From: an uncultured Oscillospiraceae bacterium
Lineage (GTDB): Bacteria; Bacillota; Clostridia; Oscillospirales; Oscillospiraceae
Length of the DNA: 9,006 nt
Assembly: GCA_910587505.1 (NCBI GenBank)
Contig: CAJULD010000077.1
Coordinates: forward strand, 1-9,006
Reading direction: 5' to 3'
Shown here piece after piece: positions 1-7,000 of this stretch (its first letter is position 1; each line of letters begins with the position of its first letter). The notes under the pieces are model-generated. The model saw only the letters and a program-made list of their open reading frames with translations. It ran no database searches and was not told the origin of the DNA. The position numbers and the translations under genes were made by a program.

Positions 1-1
1 C

Positions 2-166
2 ACCGGGGCCACCGGCCCTGCCGGTCCCATGGGTGCGACGGGCGCCGCCGGGGCCACCGGCCCTGCCGGTCCTGTGGGTGCAACGGGTCCCGCCGGAGCC
101 ACCGGCCCTGCCGGTCCCGTGGGTGCAACGGGTCCCGCCGGAGCTACCGGCCCTGCCGGCCCCACC
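2..166 (+). repeat. 45-bp tandem repeat encoding collagen triplets
   Basis: A 45-bp unit encoding GATGPAGATGPAGPV-type blocks is repeated in phase at 32-76, 77-121 and 122-166, with the end of another copy at 2-31. Units 2 and 3 differ at only a few bases, mostly silent or at the last triplet, so the array is nearly homogeneous at the DNA level. Such arrays expand and contract by slippage or recombination and commonly vary in length between strains. Confidence 0.85.
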
Positions 167-286
167 GGACCGGCGGCAACGGTCACCCCTGCAGCTGCCG
201 TGGCGGATGCCACGCAGTCAACGCTGCTGAAGCAGTTTAACAGTCTGCTGGCCAATCTGCGGGCGGCCGGTCTGCTAAGCGAATAA
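2..286 (+). CDS. Collagen-like Gly-X-Y repeat protein, C-terminal part (5' end outside window)
   Basis: The open frame enters from the left edge with no start in view, so this is a partial gene. An ATG at 29 lies inside the repeats and is not a credible start. About 55 residues of uninterrupted Gly-X-Y triplets (GAT, GPA, GPV types, with many Thr and Pro) are followed by a short linker (AATVTPAAAVADATQ) and a C-terminal amphipathic stretch, QFNSLLANLRAAGLLSE. Bacterial collagen-like proteins of this kind form trimeric filaments on the cell or spore surface (exosporium BclA type) or occur as phage head fibres; Thr in the third position is often glycosylated in exosporium members. The ending 'FNxLLAxLRxAGL' is, from memory, common in clostridial collagen-like proteins and probably helps trimer formation. 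The adjacent sigG is not proof of a spore role, because a terminator separates them. Identity as a collagen-like protein is secure; location and function are inferred. Confidence 0.85.
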   Translation, partial: TGATGPAGPMGATGAAGATGPAGPVGATGPAGATGPAGPVGATGPAGATGPAGPTGPAATVTPAAAVADATQSTLLKQFNSLLANLRAAGLLSE

Positions 287-294
287 TCCGAGGG

Positions 295-325
295 GAGGGC
301 GGCGCAAGCGCGCCGCCCTCTTTTT
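295..325 (+). terminator. Intrinsic terminator of the collagen-like gene
   Basis: A perfect 11-bp GC-rich stem (GAGGGCGGCGC at 295-305 with GCGCCGCCCTC at 310-320) closes a four-base loop AAGC. It is followed directly by TTTTT (321-325). It starts 9 bases after the collagen gene stop codon. This is a canonical Rho-independent terminator and should insulate sigG from upstream transcription. Confidence 0.95.
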
Positions 326-389
326 CATCCTGCACGGGCGCGCCCGTCAGGGGGAAGACCGGCACGACAAAACCTCCATTTTTCCTCCC

Positions 390-418
390 GTATAATCTCT
401 CCGGCCAGGGGAAAACTG
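390..418 (+). promoter_or_regulatory. Candidate sigma-F-type promoter of sigG
   Basis: GTATA at 390-394 matches the sigma-F -35 consensus GYATA. GGGAAAACTG at 409-418 matches every position of the -10 consensus GGnnAnAHTR. The spacer is 14 bases, against about 15 in Bacillus subtilis. The predicted start near 425 would leave roughly 27 bases before the sigG start codon, room for its ribosome binding site. In B. subtilis sigG is switched on by sigma-F in the forespore. The same stretch contains TATAAT (391-396), but no convincing TTGACA lies 16-18 bases upstream. Consensus matching was done by eye. Confidence 0.55.
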
Positions 419-451
419 CCATTGTAAGTTTTCACCAAGGGAGATGAGGAC

Positions 452-1222
452 GTGCAGGGAAAGGTGGAGATCTGCGGCGTAAACACGTCAAAGCTGAAGG
501 TGCTGCGCAATGAGGAAACGATGGAGCTGCTCCGGCGGACCAAGGAGGGGGATAAGGAAGCGCGGGAAAAGCTGATCAGCGGGAACCTGCGGCTGGTGCT
601 GTCCGTGATCCAGAAATTCACCGGCCGGGGAGAGAACGCCGACGATCTGTTCCAGGTGGGGTGCGTAGGACTGATTAAAGCCATAGACAATTTTGACATC
701 ACGCAGCCGGTACGGTTTTCCACATACGGCGTGCCGATGATCGTGGGCGAAATTCGCCGCTATCTGCGGGACAACAGCGCCATCAGGGTCAGCCGCAGCA
801 TGCGGGATACCGCCTATAAGGTGATGCAGGCGCGGGAACGGCTGATGGCGCAATCCCAGCGGGAGCCCACGGTGGAGCAGCTGGCGGCGGAGCTGGGGAT
901 TCCCCGGGAGGATGTGGTGTTTGCCATGGAGGCGATTGCGGACCCGGTGAGCCTGTTTGAGCCGGTGTATTCCGATAACGGGGACACGGTGTGCGTGATG
1001 GACCAGGTAAAGGACACCAGAAATACGGATGAGCACTGGCTGGAGCACATTGCGCTGAAGGACGCGCTGGAGCGTCTGGGGGAGCGGGAAAAGCACATCC
1101 TCGCCCTGCGGTTCTATGAAGGGAAGACCCAGATGGAGGTTTCCGCCGAGGTGGGCATCTCCCAGGCCCAGGTCAGCCGTCTGGAGAAAAATGCGCTGAA
1201 AACGATTCAGAAGAATATATAA
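452..1222 (+). CDS. sigG: RNA polymerase sporulation-specific sigma factor SigG
   Basis: Sigma-G directs core RNA polymerase to late forespore genes (germinant receptors, small acid-soluble proteins and other late spore genes) after engulfment. The 256-residue product has the usual SigG length. It carries the SigG-specific N-terminus KVEICGVNTSKL (residues 4-15), which separates it from SigF and SigB and fixes the start at the GTG at 452. An AAGGGAG ribosome binding site (437-443) lies 8 bases upstream. Region 2 is clear: NLRLVLSVIQKF from residue 45, DDLFQVGCVGLIKAIDNFD from 64, and the -10 recognition segment FSTYGVPMIVGEIRRYLRDN from 89. Region 3 follows with IRVSRSMRDTAYK. Region 4 carries a helix-turn-helix near residues 226-246 (TQMEVSAEVGISQAQVSRLE) for -35 recognition. 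It is monocistronic as seen here: a terminator lies upstream and 383 bases separate it from the next gene. In many Firmicutes sigG follows spoIIGA-sigE, but a collagen-like gene occupies that place here. Confidence 0.95.
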   Translation: MQGKVEICGVNTSKLKVLRNEETMELLRRTKEGDKEAREKLISGNLRLVLSVIQKFTGRGENADDLFQVGCVGLIKAIDNFDITQPVRFSTYGVPMIVGEIRRYLRDNSAIRVSRSMRDTAYKVMQARERLMAQSQREPTVEQLAAELGIPREDVVFAMEAIADPVSLFEPVYSDNGDTVCVMDQVKDTRNTDEHWLEHIALKDALERLGEREKHILALRFYEGKTQMEVSAEVGISQAQVSRLEKNALKTIQKNI

Positions 1223-1345
1223 AAACTAGGGCTTCCGGCCCGTCCTGCCATAAGACATCGACCGGCAGGCTGGTACAGCTTCTGACTTTCCCCATGTTTC
1301 AAAACCATATCGAGGGAAGACAGCCTCCGGGCTGGAAGGCGTCAG

Positions 1346-1395
1346 GAACCTGTATTCATGACCAGACGGCGTTTAACGGTTGTGAATACAGGTTC
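1346..1395. repeat. Long inverted repeat / hairpin downstream of sigG
   Basis: GAACCTGTATTCA (1346-1358) is perfectly complementary to TGAATACAGGTTC (1383-1395). The stem continues inward through two G-U wobbles and three more Watson-Crick pairs (to 1363/1378), giving an 18-bp stem around a 14-base loop. No T tract follows, so it is not a standard terminator. It could be a processed RNA hairpin, a sigG 3' stabiliser, or the trace of a small mobile element. Confidence 0.75.
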
Positions 1396-1536
1396 TGAAT
1401 AAAGCAGGACGATGCCCCGGCCGGAGATCAGGCCAGCGCAGCCGGGCTGCCCAAAGGACTGGCGCAGCGCACCCTGATAAATTATATTTCATACGAAACA
1501 CTCATAAAATAACCGATGGCCCCGTAAAATTTCCCG

Positions 1537-1565
1537 TTGACCCCGCCGCGGAAGAATAGTAGAAT
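1537..1565 (+). promoter_or_regulatory. Sigma-A promoter for pcrA-polC
   Basis: TTGACC at 1537-1542 (five of six to TTGACA) and TAGAAT at 1560-1565 (five of six to TATAAT) are separated by exactly 17 bases. Transcription would start near 1572, leaving about 34 bases of leader before the pcrA ATG at 1606. This is the best sigma-A-type match I found in the window and fits constitutive expression of housekeeping replication genes. Confidence 0.75.
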
Positions 1566-1605
1566 AGGTAATGACAACTACAGGAAAGAGAGAGCGGTCG
1601 TACCT

Positions 1606-4017
1606 ATGATACAGGATTTTACCCATCGCTACATAACTGCCCGCCGGGCCGTCATCGCCCGGCGGTACCGCCGCATGAACCCCCGCCAGCTGGAGGCTGT
1701 GCTGGCCACCGAGGGGCCCCTGCTGCTGCTGGCCGGAGCGGGCAGCGGCAAAACCACCGTGCTGATTAACCGGGTTGACAATCTGCTGACCTTCGGCCGG
1801 GGGGGCGACACGGAGGAGGTCCCGGCCTGGGCCGGGGAGAAGGAGCTGGCCTTTCTGGAGCATTTCCCGGAAAATCCCTCTCCGGAGGACTGGCGGGAGG
1901 CGGTTCGCCTGTGCGCCGTGGAGAGCGCCGCACCCTGGTCGGTGATTGCCATCACCTTTACCAACAAGGCTGCCGGGGAGCTGAAGGAGCGGCTGGAAAA
2001 GATGTGCGGTCCCGCCTCACGGGACATATGGGCCGCCACCTTCCATTCCGCCTGCATCCGGATTCTCCGCCGGGACGTGGAGCGGTTGAACGCGGGCTTC
2101 AACAGCAGCTTCACCATCTATGATTCCGACGACAGCAGGCGGGTCATTAAAGATGTGCTGAAGGCAATGAGTCTTGACGAGAAGGAGTTTCAGCCCCGCT
2201 CCGTCCTGTCCATCATCTCCAACGCCAAGGACAGGGACTGGTCCCCGGACCGGTTCGCTCAGGAGAGCAGGAGCTCCCGTGACTGGCGCATGCCCCGGAT
2301 TGCGGAGATCTACGCCGGGTACCAGCGCCGCCTCCGGGAGGCCAACGCCATGGACTTTGACGACATCATCCTCCACACCGTCCACCTGCTCCAGAAGGAC
2401 GAGGAGGTCCGTTCCTACTACCAGCGGAAGTTCCGGTATGTGCTCATCGACGAGTATCAGGACACCAACCATCTGCAATACCTGCTGGCCCGGCTGCTGG
2501 CGGGGGGCTGTGAAAACATCTGCGTAGTGGGCGACGACGACCAGTCCATCTACCGGTTCCGGGGGGCCAATATAGAAAACATTCTGAACTTTGAGACGCA
2601 GTACGACAATTGCCGCACTATCCGTCTGGAGCAGAACTACCGGTCCACCCAGAATATTCTGGACGCGGCCAACACGGTCATCAGAAACAACGCCGGACGG
2701 AAGGGCAAGACTCTCTGGACCCAGGAGGGACCGGGGGAGAAGGTGCTGGTGAAGAGCGTGTTCAACGAGAGCGACGAGGCAAACTTTGTGGCCGGGAAGA
2801 TTCTGGAGAGCTATGGCCGGGGGGAGAGCTGGCGGGACAACGCCATCCTCTACCGGATGAACGCCCAGTCCAACGCCCTGGAAATGGCCCTCAAGCGCAA
2901 CGGCATTCCCTATAAGGTTTACGGCGGCATGAAGTTCTTCGACCGGGCGGAGGTGAAGGACATGCTCTCCTATCTGTGCGTCATCAATAACCCCATGGAC
3001 GATTTGCGGCTAAGGCGGATTATCAACGTTCCCGCCAGGGGCATCGGCGCGGCCACCATGGACCGGGCGGCCCTCCTGGCCGCGGAGGAAGGCAGGAGCC
3101 TGTGGGAGATCATCGACAACGCACAGTCGTATCCCGCCCTGAAATCAGCATCCGGCAAGCTGAAAACCTTTACAGAAATGATTGGCCGCCTCCGGGAACT
3201 GGAGGAGACGCTGGAGCTGCCGGAGCTGTACGACGCGGTGTGCGGACAGACGGGCTACGTCCGGGCGCTGGAGGAAAAGAACGACATGGAGAGCCGGGGG
3301 CGGATTGAAAACGTGCAGGAGCTGCGCTCCAGCATCATCGGCTTTCTGGAGGGGGATCCGGATATCGCCTCCCTGGCGGGATTCCTGGACAGCGTGGCGC
3401 TGTACACGGATCTGGACGACGCCGGAGCAGAGGACGGCAGCTGCGTGTCCCTGATGACCATGCATTCGGCAAAGGGGCTGGAGTTCCCCAACGTGTACGT
3501 GGTAGGCATGGAGGAGGGCGTCTTTCCCGGCGGCCGGGCCGCCGGGGAGAGCGAGGAGATGGAGGAGGAGCGGCGGCTGTGCTATGTGGCCATGACCCGC
3601 GCCCGCGCCCGCCTGACCATGACCGCCGCCCGCCAGCGGATGCTCTATGGCCGGACCAGCAGCAACCCGCCCTCCCGCTTTCTGGAGGAGCTGCCCGACG
3701 CCCCGGTGGACTGGCAGAGCAGGGCGGAGCCCCGGAGCGTTCCCCGCTGGAGCGGAGAGAGCGCTCCCGCTGCCGCCGCCGGACCCGTCCGGAGGGCTCC
3801 CGGCCCGTCCGGCATGGGCTTTACTGCCCCGGCGAAAGGGGAGGGGCTGCTCCGGCTGGAGAAGGGAGACGTCATCTCCCACCGGACCTTCGGGAAAGGA
3901 ATGGTGCTGTCCGTGCGCCCCATGGGGAACGACGCGCTGGTGGAGGTGGCCTTTGACAGCGTGGGAACCAAGAAGCTGATGCTGAAGGCGGCGGGACCCC
4001 ATATGACCAGACTGTAA
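1606..4017 (+). CDS. pcrA: ATP-dependent DNA helicase PcrA/UvrD family
   Basis: A 3'-5' superfamily 1 helicase used in nucleotide excision repair, removal of RecA filaments and clearing of replication-transcription conflicts. The 803-residue product shows all core motifs: Q motif (Q28 in MNPRQLEAV), Walker A AGAGSGKTT (43-51), Ia AITFTNKAAGEL (115-126), Walker B IDEYQDTN (281-288), motif III GDDDQSIYRFRGA (309-321), motif IV LEQNYRST (341-348), motif V MTMHSAKGLEF (617-627) and motif VI EERRLCYVAMTRA (654-666). A low-complexity Pro/Ala/Arg linker (about 700-745) leads to a C-terminal Tudor-like domain, GDVISHRTFGKGMVLSV from 754, the RNA-polymerase-binding domain typical of PcrA/UvrD. Length exceeds B. 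subtilis PcrA (about 740), partly through an insert between motifs I and Ia (64-108). The ATG at 1606 is chosen because upstream in-frame sequence is promoter; its ribosome site (GAGAGAG, 1588-1594) is weak. ATG 1675 would remove residues 1-23 only. polC follows after 14 bases. Confidence 0.93.
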   Translation: MIQDFTHRYITARRAVIARRYRRMNPRQLEAVLATEGPLLLLAGAGSGKTTVLINRVDNLLTFGRGGDTEEVPAWAGEKELAFLEHFPENPSPEDWREAVRLCAVESAAPWSVIAITFTNKAAGELKERLEKMCGPASRDIWAATFHSACIRILRRDVERLNAGFNSSFTIYDSDDSRRVIKDVLKAMSLDEKEFQPRSVLSIISNAKDRDWSPDRFAQESRSSRDWRMPRIAEIYAGYQRRLREANAMDFDDIILHTVHLLQKDEEVRSYYQRKFRYVLIDEYQDTNHLQYLLARLLAGGCENICVVGDDDQSIYRFRGANIENILNFETQYDNCRTIRLEQNYRSTQNILDAANTVIRNNAGRKGKTLWTQEGPGEKVLVKSVFNESDEANFVAGKILESYGRGESWRDNAILYRMNAQSNALEMALKRNGIPYKVYGGMKFFDRAEVKDMLSYLCVINNPMDDLRLRRIINVPARGIGAATMDRAALLAAEEGRSLWEIIDNAQSYPALKSASGKLKTFTEMIGRLRELEETLELPELYDAVCGQTGYVRALEEKNDMESRGRIENVQELRSSIIGFLEGDPDIASLAGFLDSVALYTDLDDAGAEDGSCVSLMTMHSAKGLEFPNVYVVGMEEGVFPGGRAAGESEEMEEERRLCYVAMTRARARLTMTAARQRMLYGRTSSNPPSRFLEELPDAPVDWQSRAEPRSVPRWSGESAPAAAAGPVRRAPGPSGMGFTAPAKGEGLLRLEKGDVISHRTFGKGMVLSVRPMGNDALVEVAFDSVGTKKLMLKAAGPHMTRL

Positions 4018-4018
4018 C

Positions 4019-4024
4019 GGGAGG
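4019..4024 (+). promoter_or_regulatory. Ribosome binding site of polC
   Basis: GGGAGG lies 7 bases before the polC ATG and just after the pcrA stop codon. It is a strong Shine-Dalgarno sequence that fixes the start at 4032. With only 14 bases between the two genes there is no room for a separate promoter, which supports co-transcription with pcrA. Confidence 0.85.
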
Positions 4025-4031
4025 ATGAAAC

Positions 4032-7000
4032 ATGGCGCAGCAGATCCCGTTTTTTGAACTGTTCCCCGCCCTGCCCCTCTCCTGGGAGCTCCGGTCCCTG
4101 TTGACCGGCGCGTTCCTGACGGGGGTGGAGGTGGAAAAGAGCGCACGGCGCATGGACCTTGCCCTGACCGTTCCCGCCGGACTGGGGGAGCGGCAGGAGG
4201 AGCTGTCCGCCGCCATCCGGGCGTCCTACGCACTGGATGCGGTCACGGTGCGTCAGACCGTATCGGCCCCTTCGCCGCCGTCAGGCGAAAAAAAGAGCGG
4301 CGAGATCATCCTGGGCGGACCCGTCAGGGGGGCGGTGCAGCCTCTGGAGGGGCTCAATCCCACGATGGGAAAGGTGGTGGTGGCGGGAAAGGTATTTTCC
4401 GCCGACCTCAGGGAGACCAGGCGGCCCGGCGTATTCTGCCTGACCTTTGAGATCACCGACTTCAAAAACTCCGTGCGGGTGGTAAAGTATCTGGAGAAAG
4501 ACGAAAAGGCGCGGATGAAAAAGGAGATCAGGCCCGGTATGTGGGTGAAGATCCAGGGGTGGGTCAAGCTGGGCCGGGAGGGCAGCGATATCCAGATCGA
4601 GCCCCGGAACATCTCCTCCTGTCCCCACGAAATGCGGCAGGACCGGGCCCCGGTCAAGCGGGTGGAGCTACACGCCCACACCACCTTTTCCAATATGGAC
4701 GCCCTCTGCTCTCTCAGTCCCAAGGCCGGGCCGGAGGGCAATCTGGTCATGCGGGCCCAGGCCTGGGGCCACCCCGCCATCGCCATCACCGACCACGGCG
4801 TGGTCCAGGGGTTCCCCGACGCCTGGCACTCCGCCAGGGATATCAAGATCCTCTATGGCATGGAGGGCTATTTCATCAACAATCTGGACGACAGCATCGC
4901 CGTCCACGGCAGCCGGGAGGCGTCCTTCTCCGACGAATACGTGGCCTTCGACATTGAGACCACCGGACTGAAGGTCAACCAGGAGGCCATCACGGAGATC
5001 GGCGCGGCGGTGATCCGGAACGGGGAGATCGTGGACCGGTTCCAGACCTTTGTGGATCCCGGACGGCACCTGAGCAACGAGATCATCGCCAGGACCAATA
5101 TCACCGACCAGATGCTCCAGGGCGCGCCGAAGCCGGCTCAGGCGCTGAAAGCCTTCCTGGACTTCGTGGCCGGCCGGCCGCTGGTGGCCCACAACGCGGG
5201 ATTCGACGTGGGCTTCGTCCGGGCGGGCTGCCGGGAGGCGGGGCTGTCCTTCGACCCCACCTATGTGGACACCCTGGTCCTGGCCCGGAACCTGCTGCCG
5301 GAGCTGCCCAGGCATACCCTGGACGCGGTGGCGGAGCATCTGCGGCTGCCCGCCTTCCAGCACCACCGGGCGGGGGACGACGCCGCGGCCTGTGGGCTGT
5401 TTCTGCCCCACTTTTTCCGGCAGCTGGAGGAGGAGCTGGACGTCCACTCCCTTCAGGCGATCAACGCCGTTATGCCAGGGCTGCGGAAAAAGAGCCGCGG
5501 CACCCGGAAGCCCCGGCACATTATCCTCATCGCAAAGAACAAAACGGGGCTGAAAAATCTGTACCAGCTGGTGTCCGCGTCCAATCTGAAATACCTCAAG
5601 CGGTTCCCGCTGGTGCCCAAGGACGAGCTGGTCGCCCACCGGGAGGGGCTGATTATCGGCTCCGCCTGCGAGGCGGGGGAGCTGTTCCAGGCGGTGGCGG
5701 ACTACGCCGACTGGGAGGAGCTCAGGCGCATCGCCTCCTTTTACGACTTTCTGGAGATCCAGCCCCTGTGCAACAACGCCTTCATGCTCCGGGACGGGAA
5801 GGCGAGGGACGAGGAGGAGCTGCGGGAGTTCAACCGCACTATTGTCCGTCTGGGGGAGGAGCTGGGCAAGCCGGTGTGCGCCACCGGGGATGTCCACTTT
5901 CTGGACCCGGAGGACGAGATTTACCGCCATATCCTGCTGGACACCAAGAAATTCTCCGACTGCGATTCTCCCCTGCCCATCTACTTCAAGACCACCGACG
6001 AGATGCTGGAGGAATTTTCCTATCTGGGGGAGGAGAAGGCTCTGGAGGTGGTGGTCACCAACACACGGGCCATCGCGGAGCAGGTGGAGAGCTTCGATCT
6101 GCTGCCCAAAGGGAAGCTGTTCCCCCCCAGGCTGGAAAACTCCGAGGAGGACCTCAACCGTCTGGTGTGGGACAGGGTCCACGAGCTCTACGGAGAGGAC
6201 CCGCCCCAATTGATCGTGGACCGGCTGAACGTGGAGCTGGGAGGCATTCTGGGCAAGTACGACGTGGTGTACATGTCCGCCCAGAAGCTGGTCCAGCGGT
6301 CTTTGGAAAACGGCTATCTGGTAGGGTCACGGGGCTCCGTGGGATCCTCCCTGGTGGCCTACATGTCCGGCATAACCGAGGTCAACGCCCTGCCGCCCCA
6401 CTACCGCTGTCCCAACTGCCGGCACAACGAGTTTGTCACCGACGGCTCCTACGGCTGCGGGGCGGATATGCCGGACAGGGACTGCCCGGTGTGTGGGACG
6501 CGGTATGTGAAGGACGGGTTCGACATTCCCTTCGAGACCTTTCTGGGTTACGGCGGCGGCAAGGTGCCTGATATCGACCTGAATTTTTCCGGGGAATATC
6601 AGGCCAGAGCCCACCGTCACGCCATTGAAATGTTCGGCGAGACCCAGGTGTTCCGGGCGGGCACCATCGGCACCGTGGCGGAAAAGACCGCCTACGGCTA
6701 TGTAAGAAAGTATCTGGAGGCCAGGGGCCTGAATCCCGGTCGGGCGGAGGAGACCCGGCTGGCGCTGGGCTGTGTGGGAGTGAAGCGGACCACGGGGCAG
6801 CACCCCGGCGGCCTGGTGGTGGTGCCGGACGATCTGGACGTGGAGGACTTCTGCCCCGTCCAGCATCCCGCCGACGCCGCCGGCAGCGACATTATCACCA
6901 CCCACTTTGAATACCATTGCATGGAGGACAACCTCCTCAAGCTGGACATGCTGGGCCACGATGACCCCACCATGGTGCGGATGCTGGAGGACCTGACCGG

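Larger units (their letters stand above)
1223..1605. other. Intergenic region between sigG and pcrA
   Basis: This 383-base stretch has no convincing gene. It holds a short 6-bp inverted repeat just after sigG (CCTGCC 1244-1249 / GGCAGG 1264-1269), a long hairpin (1346-1395), an open frame without an ATG, GTG or TTG start (1399-1512), and a sigma-A promoter close to pcrA (1537-1565). No intrinsic terminator with a T tract is visible after sigG. The sequence at 1480-1520 is noticeably more AT-rich than the surrounding genes. Confidence 0.7.

Noticed and set aside
391..396. TATAAT as the -10 box of a sigma-A promoter for sigG
   Set aside because: No acceptable -35 element lies 16-18 bases upstream (CAAAAC there), whereas the sigma-F reading explains both boxes and fits the known control of sigG.
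1537..1605. Upstream in-frame TTG at 1537 as start of the PcrA helicase (23 extra residues)
   Set aside because: This TTG is the first half of the TTGACC -35 element of a well-spaced sigma-A promoter, no ribosome binding site precedes it, and family similarity begins after the ATG at 1606.
4668..6209. Long antisense open frame opposite polC (513 codons), and similar ones at 6327-7934 and 3145-4233
   Set aside because: These are mirror frames produced by high-GC codon usage of polC and pcrA. Their translations show no domains and the sense frames carry complete conserved motifs.
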